Numbered from the stretch's first letter, positions 26,419-35,472 are shown. The stretch: DNA of 64,000 nucleotides from Caballeronia temeraria (GCF_001544795.2 NZ_FCOI02000009.1:62001-126000); one strand, 5' to 3'. Numbers and translations are program-made. The notes: a model not told the origin generated them from the letters alone.

Positions 26419-28740
26419 CTAAAGAGTCTGATCGTTCGATTCTTTCAGGTCACGTTGGCGCAGCACTTTCACCTGCCACCACGCGGGCAGCAGACGCCGC
26501 ACTTCGGCGCGCGCGAAGCGGTCGTCGATCAGATAGAGCACGCCGCGATCGAGCGGCCCGCGGATCACGCGCCCGGCCGCCTGCACGACTTTCTGCAAGC
26601 CGGGAAAAAGATACGTGTACGCGTAGCCCTCGCCGAACGCCTCGTGCATGCGCGCTTTCATTTGCTGATTGACGGGGTTGAGCTGCGGCAGTCCGAGCGT
26701 GGCGACAAACGCGCCGATGAGCCGCGTGCCGGGAAGATCGATCGCCTCGCCGAACGCGCCGCCCAGCACCGCGAAGCCGATGCCGCGCCCATCGGCGACG
26801 AAGCGTTCGAGAAACTCGCGTTGCGCTGCCTCGCTCATGGCGCGGGACTGCTGCCAGCACGGAATCGACGGATGACGAAGCGCGAGCGCCGTCGCCACCT
26901 GCGTCAGATAGTCGAAGCTGCTGAAGAAGCTCAGATAGTTGCCCTCGGCGCGGAAGAACTGCGCGGCGATGAGATCGGCGATGCGATCCACCGAGCGTTC
27001 GCGGTCCCGATAGCGCGTGGAAAGATCGGCGATCGCGCGCACGTCGAGCTGATCGGCGGAGAAGGGCGATTCGACGTCGATCCGCACGCTCGATGCCGGC
27101 AAGCCGAGCGTATCGGCGTAGAAGTGCGCGGGCGTGAGCGTCGCGGAAAAGAGCGCGACGCTATGAGCGCGCGCGAATCGCGGCGCGAGATGCGGCGCCG
27201 GAATCACGTTGCGCAGGCATAGCGTGGCGTTGCGCTTCTTCGCGCTCGAACTTGCGCCGCTCAGCGTGATATCGAAGATCGAATGCGAACCGAAACGCTC
27301 CGCGATGCGCGTGAAATGCACCGCGTCGAAATAGAAGCGCAGGGTGTCGGGCGTAAAGGCGTCGGGCTGTTCGCCTAGCGTTTCCGTCATCAGCGAAACG
27401 GCTTGACCGAGCGCGGCCAGAAAGCGCGCGGGCGGCTCCGTATGCGCCGCGTATTCGATGCCCGTCGCGTGCTGCTCGCTGGCCGTTTCGCCCCAGCTTC
27501 GCGCGACGCGTCCGAGCGCGCGCTTGAGCACGGGCGGCGCGCCGCGGCGCATCGCGTTGAACGCGGCCTGATCGAGCGTCGCCGAATACATGCCGCGCGC
27601 GCGTTCGACGAGGTTGTGCGCTTCGTCGACGAGCACGGCCACGCGCCAGCGATTCGCCTCCGCGAGCGCGAAGAGCATCGCGCTGATGTCGAAGTAGTAG
27701 TTGTAATCGCCGACGATCACATCGCTCCAGCGCGACAACTCCTGGCTCAGATAGTACGGACAGACCGCGTGCCGGCGCGCGACCTCGGCCACCGCTGCGC
27801 GATCGAGCTGCGTGCATTCGAGCGCGTCGGCGCGCGCATCGGCTAAACGGTCGTAGAAGCCGCGCGCGAGCGGACACGATTCGCCATGACACGCGCGATC
27901 CGGATATTCGCAAGCCTTGTCGCGCGCGACGAGTTCGACGACGCGCAAGGGTTTCGCGGCGAGCGTCGTCAGCGCATCGAGCGCGAGTTGCCGTCCCGCG
28001 CTTTTCGCGGTGAGAAAGAAGATCTTGTCGAACTGCTGGCCCGGCCACGCCTTGAGCAGCGGAAAGAGCGTGCCGACCGTTTTGCCGATGCCCGTCGGCG
28101 CTTGCGCGGCGAGACACCGCTTCGACGCCGCCGAGCGATACACCGCTTCCGCGAGCGCGCGCTGGCCGGGGCGGAAATCGGCGTGGGGAAACGCGAGCGT
28201 TTTCAACGTTTCGTTGCGCGCCGCGCCGTGCGCCAGTTCCTGCCGCGCCCACGCGATAAAGCGCTCGCACTGCGCCTCGAAATGCGTGGCGAGCGCGGCG
28301 GCCGTCTGCGTTTCGACGAGCACGCTCTCGGTCTCGTCGACGATATCGAAATACACGAGCGCGATCTCGATGGCTTCCAGCCCGAGCTTGCTGCACATCA
28401 GATGCCCGTAGACGCGCGCCTGCGCCCAATGCAGATGCCGATGATTCTCCGGCATCGAATCGAGCTTGCCGCGATGCGTCTTGATCTCTTCGAGCCGGTT
28501 GCGCGCGGGATCGTAGCCATCCGCGCGGCCGCGCACGCAGAGCGGCCCCGAGGTTTCCGACAGCGAGATTTCCTTTTGATAGCCGGCCGGCCGCCGGTTC
28601 GTCACCGTCACATGGCCCGCGACGCCTTCCTGCGCGCTCGGCGTCGGCGTGAAGCGCAGATCGAGATCGCCCTGTTTCGCCGTGAACTCGCACAGCGCGC
28701 GCACGGCGACGGTGTAGGCGGGCTCGGGTACTGTATGCAT
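26419..28740 (-). CDS. XPD/DinG-type helicase fused to N-terminal PD-(D/E)XK nuclease-like domain
   Basis: A 773-residue superfamily 2 helicase. The N-terminal domain carries Asp74 (GRADGYD) and Glu85-Ile-Lys87 (EEIKTHRG), the D...ExK core of Cas4/RecB-like nucleases. The helicase part has Walker A APTGIGKT (Lys220), DEAH at 372-375, an Fe-S cysteine set (277, 284, 289, 327; CEYPDRACHGESCP, AVCPYY) as in XPD/Rad3, and VVQAAGRVIRGPLDRG as motif VI. It probably unwinds DNA 5' to 3' and may cut flaps or ends during repair. It lies 19 bp downstream of the MocR gene on the same strand. Confidence 0.87.
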   Translation of the reverse strand: MHTVPEPAYTVAVRALCEFTAKQGDLDLRFTPTPSAQEGVAGHVTVTNRRPAGYQKEISLSETSGPLCVRGRADGYDPARNRLEEIKTHRGKLDSMPENHRHLHWAQARVYGHLMCSKLGLEAIEIALVYFDIVDETESVLVETQTAAALATHFEAQCERFIAWARQELAHGAARNETLKTLAFPHADFRPGQRALAEAVYRSAASKRCLAAQAPTGIGKTVGTLFPLLKAWPGQQFDKIFFLTAKSAGRQLALDALTTLAAKPLRVVELVARDKACEYPDRACHGESCPLARGFYDRLADARADALECTQLDRAAVAEVARRHAVCPYYLSQELSRWSDVIVGDYNYYFDISAMLFALAEANRWRVAVLVDEAHNLVERARGMYSATLDQAAFNAMRRGAPPVLKRALGRVARSWGETASEQHATGIEYAAHTEPPARFLAALGQAVSLMTETLGEQPDAFTPDTLRFYFDAVHFTRIAERFGSHSIFDITLSGASSSAKKRNATLCLRNVIPAPHLAPRFARAHSVALFSATLTPAHFYADTLGLPASSVRIDVESPFSADQLDVRAIADLSTRYRDRERSVDRIADLIAAQFFRAEGNYLSFFSSFDYLTQVATALALRHPSIPCWQQSRAMSEAAQREFLERFVADGRGIGFAVLGGAFGEAIDLPGTRLIGAFVATLGLPQLNPVNQQMKARMHEAFGEGYAYTYLFPGLQKVVQAAGRVIRGPLDRGVLYLIDDRFARAEVRRLLPAWWQVKVLRQRDLKESNDQTL

Positions 28741-28759
28741 GTACAGCAGTCTAGCAGCT

Positions 28760-30163
28760 TCAACACGCCGCGCGCAGCAGCGCTCCGAGCGTTTTCATCG
28801 CGCTTTCGATCTGCGGCGACCACGGATGACCGAAGTTGATGCGCACGAAATTTCCGTATGCGTGACGCGCGGAGAAGATCGGCCCCGGCGTCACGTTGAT
28901 GCCGTGTTCGAGCCCGCGCCGATGCAACTGCATCGCGTCGACATGAGCGGCGAGTTGCAGCCACAGGAAGTAGCCGCCGTCGGGCCGCACGAACGCGACA
29001 TCCTGCGGCAGCCAGCGCGCGATGGCGTCTTCCATCGCGTCGCGTTGCGTGAGAAGCGCGCCGCGCAGCTTGCGCAGGTGCTTGTCGAAGCCGCCGTGCT
29101 GCAAGTAATCGGCGACGCCCGCCTGAATCGGGATGCTGGTCGAAATGCTCGTCATCAGCTTGAGACGCCGGATCGCGCCGGCGAAGCGGCCCGCCGCGAC
29201 CCAGCCGAGCCGGTAACCGGGCGCGAGCGTCTTCGAGAGCGACGCGCAATGCATCACGAGCCCGTTTGTATCGAAGGCTTTCGCGGGCGGCGGACGATCC
29301 TGCGCGAAATGCAGCTCGCCGTAGACATCGTCTTCGATGAGCGGAACCTCGTGCTTCGCGAGCAATGCGACGAGCGCGCGCTTCTTCTCGACCGAGAGCG
29401 TCGCGCCCGTCGGATTCTGAAAGTTGGTCATGAACCAGCACGCGCGCACCGGATGCTTGTCGAGCGCTTCGGCGAGCACATCGAGATCGAGACCGTCGTG
29501 CGGATCGACCGGAATCTCCACCGCGCGCAAGCCGAGATGCTCGACGGCCTGCAACGCGGCATAAAAGCACGGCGACTCGATCGCGACGACATCGCCCGGC
29601 TTCGTGACGGCCATGAGGCAGAGCGTGAGCGCTTCCATCGCGCCGTTCGTGACGATGAGTTCTTCCATCGGCTGCGCGATACCCATGCCGATATAACGCA
29701 GCGCGATCTGCCGGCGCAACGCCTCGTTGCCCGGCGGCATGTCGATCACGGTGCTCCACGGATCGAGCATGCGCGTCGCGTGCGCGAGCGACTTCGCGAG
29801 CCGCTGCAACGGAAAGAGCGACGGCGACGGAAACGCGGAACCGAGCGGCACGACATCCGGACGCTTCACGGCATCGAGCACGGAGAACACGAGACTGCTC
29901 ACGTCGATGGGCGCGGGTTCCGCGAGCGTCGCGTTCTCTTTCGGCGCGACGGCGGCGCCAGGCGCGACGTAATAGCCGGAGCGTTCGCGCGCGCGAATCA
30001 AGCCCCATTCTTCGAGCAGGTAATACGCGCGAAAGACCGTCGATTGCCCGACACCGTATTGCGTCGTCAGATGCCGCACCGAAGGCAGCCGCGCGCCGAC
30101 GGGCAAGCGGCCCGCTCGAATCTCGGCGGCCATCGTGTCGGCAAGGGCTTGGTAGCGCTTCAT
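28760..30163 (-). CDS. MocR-type GntR-aminotransferase regulator
   Basis: A 467-residue protein beginning MKRYQALADTMAAEIRAG. The wHTH (SVRHLTTQYGVGQSTVFRAY) is followed by a PLP aminotransferase-like domain (VTNGAMEALTLCLMAV, TNFQNPTGATLSVEKK, ASLSKTLAPGYRLGWVA with the likely PLP lysine). An in-frame ATG at 30199 would add 12 residues. Neither start has a strong ribosome site, and I chose the one matching the family. The helicase gene follows 19 bp downstream, so the regulator may control or share its transcript. Confidence 0.82.
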   Translation of the reverse strand: MKRYQALADTMAAEIRAGRLPVGARLPSVRHLTTQYGVGQSTVFRAYYLLEEWGLIRARERSGYYVAPGAAVAPKENATLAEPAPIDVSSLVFSVLDAVKRPDVVPLGSAFPSPSLFPLQRLAKSLAHATRMLDPWSTVIDMPPGNEALRRQIALRYIGMGIAQPMEELIVTNGAMEALTLCLMAVTKPGDVVAIESPCFYAALQAVEHLGLRAVEIPVDPHDGLDLDVLAEALDKHPVRACWFMTNFQNPTGATLSVEKKRALVALLAKHEVPLIEDDVYGELHFAQDRPPPAKAFDTNGLVMHCASLSKTLAPGYRLGWVAAGRFAGAIRRLKLMTSISTSIPIQAGVADYLQHGGFDKHLRKLRGALLTQRDAMEDAIARWLPQDVAFVRPDGGYFLWLQLAAHVDAMQLHRRGLEHGINVTPGPIFSARHAYGNFVRINFGHPWSPQIESAMKTLGALLRAAC

Positions 30164-30297
30164 CGCGTGCGTGGGTGAGAGGGCGCGAAATTGTCTCATA
30201 CGGATTCTCGAAGGAATATCCGCGCCTCGCCGCGCGTTTAATGGACAAGCGGCTTAATCGCCGCGCCTGGCTTTTCAATCCTTTCGGAGGTGGTTTC

Positions 30298-30426
30298 ATG
30301 AAGCTCGCCAGAATCGCAACCGTCATGCTCGCGCTGCTCGCCGGTCTCCTTGCAGGCTGTCAGACCGATGGCTCCTCAGGCGCATCGGGCACGACATCGA
30401 ACAGCGGCAGCAGCGGCGGCTATTGA
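30298..30426 (+). CDS. Small lipoprotein (42 aa)
   Basis: Starts at an ATG behind TCGGAGGTGGTTTC. Residues 1-21 form a lipoprotein signal ending in the lipobox LLAGC. The mature part is about 22 residues of Ser/Gly/Thr (QTDGSSGASGTTSNSGSSGG), a flexible linker-like tail. The stop overlaps the TTG start of the following flavoprotein (TTGA), so translation is likely coupled. It resembles entericidin-sized envelope lipoproteins, but no function can be assigned. Confidence 0.7.
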   Translation: MKLARIATVMLALLAGLLAGCQTDGSSGASGTTSNSGSSGGY

Positions 30427-31991
30427 GCACGCACACGCTGCCGCCGGGATTGCCGCCGGCGCAGTTTCGCGCGGCGCTCGCGGCGTTCACGTCGGCGCTC
30501 GGCAGCGATGCGGTGCGTGCGGACGATATCGCTTCGTATCTCGATCCGTTCGCGCCCGGCGATGCCTCCACACACGCGCCGTCCGCCGTCGTATTGCCGA
30601 AGGATGTCGATGGCGTGCGCGCGGCGTTGGCGGTCGCGAATCGATATCGCGTGCCGCTCTGGACCGTATCCACGGGACGCAACTTCGCTTACGGCGGCGC
30701 CGCCCCGCGCATGAACGGCTGTGTCGTGCTCGACTTGCGGCGGATGAACCGCATCATCGAAATCGACGAGACGCTGGGCTACGCGCTCGTCGAGCCGGGC
30801 GTGACGTATTACGACCTGCATCGCGCGCTCGGCACGCCGCGGCGTTTCTGGCTCGATCCGCCCGCCGCCGGTTGGGGCAGCGTGATCGGCAACACGCTCG
30901 AACGCGGCTATGGCACGACGCCTTACGGCGATCACGCGGCGAATCAGTGCGGCATGGAGGTCGTGCTCGCAAATGGCGATGTCGTGCGCACCGGCATGGG
31001 CGCGATGTCGTCGAGCCGCGACTGGCAGGTGTTCAAGGGCGGTTTCGGGCCGTCGTATGACGGCATGTTCATGCAGTCGAACTTCGGCGTCGTCACGAAG
31101 CTCGGCATCTGGCTCATGCCCGCGCCCGAGGGCTACATGATCTGCCGCTATGCGTTCGCAAGAGATGACGATCTTGAGCGCATCGTCGATACACTGCGGC
31201 CGCTCAGGATGGACGGCACGATTCAAAGCAACGCGGTGATCGAAAGCGCGGTGCGCTGGGCGGCGGGCGTGTCGACGCGCAAGCAATGGTTCGACGGCAC
31301 CGGCGCGATGCCCGACGAAGCCATCGACGTCATGGCGCGCAAGATCGGCATCGGGCGCTGGAATCTGCGCTTCTGCCTGTACGGGCCGCATGCGCTCGTG
31401 CAGGCGCGGCGCGACATCGTGCATGCGCGCTTCGCGGCGATCGCGGGCGCGACGCTCTTCGAGATGCCGTATCGCGATGCATCGGTCGAGCCGGAAGGCG
31501 GCGGCGATCGCGCGCAAGTCGGCATCCCGGGTCTCGAAGCGTTCAGCTTGCTGAACTGGCGTGGCGGCTCGGGCGCGCATATCGATTTTTCGCCGGTTTG
31601 CCCGCCCATCGGACGCGATGCCGTGAAGCAGGTCCGCATGGTGCGCGAGCGCGCCGCGCAATTCGGCTTCGATTACTACGGCGGTTTCACGGCGGGCGAG
31701 CGCGCGATGCATCACATCTTCGCGGCGATTTTCGATCGCGACGATCCGAAACAATCGCACGATGCCGGCGCGCTGATCGAAACGCTCATCCGCGATGCGG
31801 GCGCGGCGGGCTACGGCCAATATCGCGCGCATCTTTCGTACATGGACCTTGCCGCCGCGCAATACGATTTCAACGATCACGCGTCGATGCGGCTTGCGAA
31901 CACGATCAAGACGGCGCTCGATCCAAACGGCATTCTGTCGCCGGGCAAGCAGGGCATCTGGCCCGCAGATCGCGGGGAAAAAGACCGATGA
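30423..31991 (+). CDS. FAD-linked oxidase of the vanillyl-alcohol oxidase / 4-cresol dehydrogenase type
   Basis: A 522-residue flavoprotein. The N-terminal PCMH-type FAD domain shows APSAVVLPKDVDGVRAAL, VPLWTVSTGRNFAYGGAAPR, AAGWGSVIGNTLERGYGTTP and GPSYDGMFMQSNFGVVTKLG. The C-terminal end, LDPNGILSPGKQGIWP, is characteristic of p-cresol methylhydroxylase flavoprotein and vanillyl-alcohol oxidase. It probably oxidises a 4-alkyl phenol. No cytochrome partner with CxxCH is encoded next to it, unlike pchF-pchC loci. It starts at TTG 30423 overlapping the lipoprotein stop and ends overlapping the next ATG (ATGA). Confidence 0.85.
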   Translation: MSTHTLPPGLPPAQFRAALAAFTSALGSDAVRADDIASYLDPFAPGDASTHAPSAVVLPKDVDGVRAALAVANRYRVPLWTVSTGRNFAYGGAAPRMNGCVVLDLRRMNRIIEIDETLGYALVEPGVTYYDLHRALGTPRRFWLDPPAAGWGSVIGNTLERGYGTTPYGDHAANQCGMEVVLANGDVVRTGMGAMSSSRDWQVFKGGFGPSYDGMFMQSNFGVVTKLGIWLMPAPEGYMICRYAFARDDDLERIVDTLRPLRMDGTIQSNAVIESAVRWAAGVSTRKQWFDGTGAMPDEAIDVMARKIGIGRWNLRFCLYGPHALVQARRDIVHARFAAIAGATLFEMPYRDASVEPEGGGDRAQVGIPGLEAFSLLNWRGGSGAHIDFSPVCPPIGRDAVKQVRMVRERAAQFGFDYYGGFTAGERAMHHIFAAIFDRDDPKQSHDAGALIETLIRDAGAAGYGQYRAHLSYMDLAAAQYDFNDHASMRLANTIKTALDPNGILSPGKQGIWPADRGEKDR

Positions 31992-32338
31992 CGACGACAC
32001 GGCGCACGTTTCTCATCGCGACGGGATCCCTGCCGTGGATGCCGTTCGGCGGCGCGATGCGGCCATCGACGCGCACGTGGGTCGTCGACGAAGGTTTGCC
32101 GCAAAGCCGCGTGCTCGTGCGGCGCGCGCATCTGACGGGCGCGCGTATCGCGTCCCTTTCGGGCGATGCGGGCTGGCTGTGGATCGAACGCCTGTCGTCG
32201 TCGCAGGCGATCGGCGGCATCACGCGATTTGCCGATGCATTCGTGCTGTCACAGCTCGGCGCGGACAACGGCATGCGCGCGACGCGTCATCGGGCCTTTG
32301 ACAACGGCGCCGTGCTCTGGACGATCGAGCGTTGCTGA
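31988..32338 (+). CDS. Tat-signal small exported protein (116 aa)
   Basis: The start overlaps the flavoprotein stop as ATGA. The N-terminus MTTTRRTFLIATGSLPWMP contains RRTFL, a twin-arginine-like signal, and the mature part begins near residue 25. I see no haem, iron-sulfur or copper motif. The body (EGLPQSRVLVRRAHLTGARI, GDAGWLWIERLSSSQAIGG) is not recognised. The coupling suggests it works with the preceding FAD oxidase, perhaps as a periplasmic accessory, but this is context only. Confidence 0.7.
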   Translation: MTTTRRTFLIATGSLPWMPFGGAMRPSTRTWVVDEGLPQSRVLVRRAHLTGARIASLSGDAGWLWIERLSSSQAIGGITRFADAFVLSQLGADNGMRATRHRAFDNGAVLWTIERC

Positions 32339-32392
32339 AAGCGGTTCGCTAAAATGGCACGCGTCTCAATATTGCCGCGCACGGATGAAACG

Positions 32393-32761
32393 ATGAACGC
32401 CACGGACACACGCACGATCGCCGACTGGCACGCGCATATCTATTTCGATGCCGCGAGCCGCGACGCCGCGTGGCAGCTTCGGCTCGTGATCGAGCAACGG
32501 TTCGCGAGTGAATTGCAGGGCGGCGCGCTGCGTCTCGGCCGTTTTCACGAACGGCCGGTCGGACCGCATCCGATGTGGTCGTTCCAGCTCGGGTTCGGCG
32601 ATGAACTGCTCGCGCCGATGCTCGCATGGCTCGCGCTGAACCACGGCGCACTCGATGTCTTCATGCATCCGAATACGGGAAACGCGCTCGTCGATCATCG
32701 CGATTCGGCGGTGTGGATCGGCCGTTCGCACGAACTCGTGCTGAAAAGTCTGGGCGGCTGA
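32393..32761 (+). CDS. DOPA 4,5-dioxygenase-like protein
   Basis: A 122-residue protein of the DOPA 4,5-dioxygenase family: ADWHAHIYFDAASRDAAW, GRFHERPVGPHPMWSFQL and DVFMHPNTGNALVDHRD provide the conserved histidines expected to bind iron. Members open the aromatic ring of catechols such as DOPA, though many bacterial homologues are uncharacterised. It follows the phenol-type FAD oxidase locus on the same strand, 54 bp downstream, so both may serve aromatic turnover. The ATG at 32393 is preferred over an upstream one at 32354. Confidence 0.78.
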   Translation: MNATDTRTIADWHAHIYFDAASRDAAWQLRLVIEQRFASELQGGALRLGRFHERPVGPHPMWSFQLGFGDELLAPMLAWLALNHGALDVFMHPNTGNALVDHRDSAVWIGRSHELVLKSLGG

Positions 32762-32778
32762 AAGCGTACGCAAAAAAG

Positions 32779-32805
32779 AAAAAGGCGGACCGCGTCCGCC
32801 TTTTT
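32779..32805. terminator. Bidirectional rho-independent terminator
   Basis: AAAAAGGCGGAC (32779-32790), loop cgc, GTCCGCCTTTTT (32794-32805): a perfect 12-bp stem with T runs on both strands. It separates the dioxygenase-like gene from the convergent phasin gene. Confidence 0.88.
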
Positions 32806-32822
32806 CCGAAACAGCGGGGCGC

Positions 32823-33389
32823 TTACTTTTTGGCGCTGGCCGTTTTCGGCGACACTGCGCGCACAGCCGTCTGGCTTGCGACGGTGGCGTCGTTCTGCGC
32901 GGCTTCGACCACTTGCTTCGCGGCTCGCTTCGCTGCTTCGTAAGCCGAATTCGCCGATTCTGTCGCGGCATCGATCGCGGTCCGCCACGCCGTCACGACG
33001 GCTTCGCTGCCGACGGGCGCGTTGCTCGCGAGACTTTCGACGAGCGCCTGCACATTGCGCTGCGACTTCTCGATCTGATCCTGCGCCGCTTCCATGTAGC
33101 CGCCGCGCACGCCCGCCGCGATTTCATAGACGCCGAGCCAGTACGCCTGCACGCGCTGGGCGCTGTCTTGCAGATGCTGGTTCTGAAGCGCGAAGAATTC
33201 CTGCGGATCGCGCACGGAAAGCGTTCTGGCGACGAGCGCCTGATGCTCGTCGAGCGCCGTCCTGATGGTGCGCACGTTCAGGTCGATCAGCTTCTCGAAA
33301 CCCCCGACGGCTTGTGCGGCGACACCGAAGGTCGTGTCGACACCCGCCTTTTGTGACGCGATTACATTTTCCGGTGCAAGACTGCTCAT
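32823..33389 (-). CDS. Phasin family protein
   Basis: A 188-residue mostly helical protein: GGFEKLIDLNVRTIRTALDE, QEFFALQNQHLQDSAQRVQA and a Lys/Ala-rich C-terminal helix (YEAAKRAAKQVVEAAQND). This matches phasins (Phasin_2), which coat polyhydroxyalkanoate granules and control their size and number. GGAG lies 9 bp before the ATG at 33389; an in-frame ATG 12 bp upstream is less well spaced. It has its own strong sigma-70 promoter at 33456-33483. Confidence 0.9.
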   Translation of the reverse strand: MSSLAPENVIASQKAGVDTTFGVAAQAVGGFEKLIDLNVRTIRTALDEHQALVARTLSVRDPQEFFALQNQHLQDSAQRVQAYWLGVYEIAAGVRGGYMEAAQDQIEKSQRNVQALVESLASNAPVGSEAVVTAWRTAIDAATESANSAYEAAKRAAKQVVEAAQNDATVASQTAVRAVSPKTASAKK

Positions 33390-33455
33390 GCTCGACTCCA
33401 TAAGGAAGTGTCCAATTGATTGCCCGATGAATTTGTGCAATGCAGCGAACGACCC

Positions 33456-33483
33456 ATTTTAAGGCAAGCGCGTGAAGTGTCAA
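33456..33483 (-). promoter_or_regulatory. Sigma-70 promoter of the phasin gene
   Basis: On the minus strand TTGACA (33478-33483) and TAAAAT (33456-33461) are separated by 16 bp, a near-consensus promoter. Transcription would begin about 33449, giving a 60-nt leader before the phasin ATG. Confidence 0.75.
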
Positions 33484-33936
33484 TTACGTTTTCCCGGCTT
33501 GACTTTAAATCATTCCACCGATTAATCAAAAATCGCGGTGATGCAAAGGCAAATGAGAAGGCCTATTAACGGCAATGAGTTTGTCCGGACATCACATAAT
33601 CCGAACGATCATTTGATTTTCGGCAATATTGCCGAAAAAGAAAAATCCCGACCAGTCCGGAAGGCGAATGCCCGTTCGATAAAACCCCGCTCGCCCAATG
33701 GATATGCGCATCTCATCGTAAACACCTAAGCCAAATCGTCGCGAATGCGTTGTTTCCCCACTTGACGCATTGATGTGTCAATTGAAAGAATCTCGCACTG
33801 CAACACGCGCGATGGAGACACGGTATCACACGGTATTCCTGTCACTGCTCCGTCATCGTGAATCAGTAGGATTCACCTCGCGCGAAACAGCCGGCGCTGA
33901 ACGGCATAAATATATAAATCGAGAGATTGAAAGAAA
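33484..33936. other. AT-richer gene-free stretch with palindromes
   Basis: About 450 bp with clearly lower GC than its surroundings. It contains a perfect 22-bp palindrome centred between 33627 and 33628 (33617-33638, TTTTCGGCAAT and complement), a 10-bp palindrome TGTCCGGACA (33582-33591) and TTGAC/GTCAA inverted arms at 33762-33781. No convincing gene is present: a 63-codon open frame at 33538 lacks a ribosome site. It lies just upstream of a helix-turn-helix gene, so some of these may be operators. Confidence 0.55.
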
Positions 33937-34221
33937 ATGGGGCGACATTCCCAAACCCTTGGCCACCTTGAACGCAGTCACGAAGACAACGCTTTGCGGC
34001 GCGCCATGGCCGCACGACTCGACCGGGCCTTGCAGAAGGCCAACGTCAGTTCCGCAAAAGCCGCCGGCTGGCTCGACGTAAGCGAGCACGACGTGCAATT
34101 CTGGCGGCGCGGAATCACGGTTCCGCCGTTCGCGGCATTTAACCGCATCGCGAAGACGCTCGACATCGATCCGCACTGGCTCTGCACGGGCCAGGCGCAG
34201 CACGCGCATTCCGCCGACTGA
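33937..34221 (+). CDS. Helix-turn-helix (XRE-like) DNA-binding protein
   Basis: A 94-residue protein. KANVSSAKAAGWLDVSEHDV followed by FWRRGITVPPFAAFNRIAKT is a Cro/CI-type helix-turn-helix with the usual W-x-x-G element, ending DIDPHWLCTG as in many small XRE proteins. AAAGAAA precedes the ATG. It is convergent with the DMT transporter gene. Target and ligand are unknown. The palindromes in the AT-rich gap upstream are candidate operators for autoregulation. Confidence 0.72.
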   Translation: MGRHSQTLGHLERSHEDNALRRAMAARLDRALQKANVSSAKAAGWLDVSEHDVQFWRRGITVPPFAAFNRIAKTLDIDPHWLCTGQAQHAHSAD

Positions 34222-34235
34222 GCGTTTTCCGAACG

Positions 34236-35174
34236 TCAGACTTCCGTCGATACGGCCGGCGCCGGCTTGCGTCCATGCAGGACCACGGTGCCGATGCCGC
34301 TCGCCGCGATCACGCACATGCCGATCGCCATCCAGAGGTCCGGCGCCTGTCCGAACAGCAGCCAACTGAAGAGCGCGGCGAACGCGAGCTGACCGTAGCC
34401 GAGCGGCGTCAACACGGAGAGCGGCGCGCGTTTCATCGCCTGCAACATGAGTCCGTGGCCGGTGGTCGCCATCGTCGCCATGAAGACGACCAGCAGCCAG
34501 CTTCCGAAGCGCACCTGCGCGATCGCGGGCAGCGTCTCCGCCTGATCCATCCACACGAGCACGCACAGCATGAGGGTCGCGACGAGCGCCGTGAGGAAGT
34601 TGGTCGTGATCGCATCGTCGACGCGTGAAAGATGGCTCGACACCACCTGAAAGCACGCGAACGACGTCGCCGCGCCGATCGGATAGATCACGGTCCAGCT
34701 GAACTGACTGCCGCCCGGGCGCACGACCAGCAGCATGCCGATGAAACCGACCGCGACCATCGCCCATTTGCTGCGCGGTACGTCGTCCTTCAGCACGAGC
34801 GCGGCGAGCAGCGTGGAGATGAGCGGCGCGAGCATCGCGAGAGACGTGGTGACCGGCAGCGGCAGATGCCGCAGGCCCGCGAACGTGCATGCGGAATTGG
34901 TCAGCAGCAGCACGGCGCGCACGATCTGCAGCTTCACGCTGCCTGTGCGAAAGAGCCCGAACGCACGGCGGCGCACTTGCCACACGCCCATCACGATCAT
35001 CTGAAACAGATAGCGCACCGAGAGTAGCGCCAGCAGAGGGACCGCGGTGCCGATCAGCTTGACGGTGGAGTCGCTTGCCGCGAAGGTCGCCGTCGTCAGG
35101 ATCATGATGACGATACCGGCGCCGCTGTTATCGGTATCAATCCGGTATCGCGCCTTGCCCTCTAAGGTTGCCAT
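34236..35174 (-). CDS. DMT superfamily (EamA-type) transporter
   Basis: A 312-residue inner-membrane protein with ten predicted helices in two EamA repeats. The first begins IVIMILTTATFAASDSTVKL, and the second has VIYPIGAATSFACFQVVSSH and PLSVLTPLGYGQLAFAALFS. EamA proteins export amino acids, metabolites or other small molecules. The ATG at 35174 is preferred (GAGAG upstream) because the in-frame sequence upstream is arginine-rich and unlike a transporter. The substrate is not known. Confidence 0.83.
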   Translation of the reverse strand: MATLEGKARYRIDTDNSGAGIVIMILTTATFAASDSTVKLIGTAVPLLALLSVRYLFQMIVMGVWQVRRRAFGLFRTGSVKLQIVRAVLLLTNSACTFAGLRHLPLPVTTSLAMLAPLISTLLAALVLKDDVPRSKWAMVAVGFIGMLLVVRPGGSQFSWTVIYPIGAATSFACFQVVSSHLSRVDDAITTNFLTALVATLMLCVLVWMDQAETLPAIAQVRFGSWLLVVFMATMATTGHGLMLQAMKRAPLSVLTPLGYGQLAFAALFSWLLFGQAPDLWMAIGMCVIAASGIGTVVLHGRKPAPAVSTEV

Positions 35175-35472
35175 CGAACTCTCATGTAGTGAATGAACGG
35201 CTTTTTTAGGCCGTTGCTTCAATTCTCCCGACAACCCAGGGCGCTGGCAAGGCGACAGTAAAGTTCTTTTCCGCCGTGTTGTGCATAGGTCACGACGCTG
35301 TAAATGTACTAGACGGTTCGAACAATCGCGTGCTTCGCGCATTGGACATGATGAACCGGTCGTGCTATTCGACGCTGATTCTCATATCGATTTAAGACGC
35401 GGATTAGAGCTTTCCTAACGTCCACTCTCTACTATGACTTCAACGCCGAACAACACAGAACGAGCAGCCGCC

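Noticed and set aside
33538..33729. A 63-codon frame in the AT-richer gap
   Set aside because: No ribosome site, unusual composition and an internal perfect palindrome.
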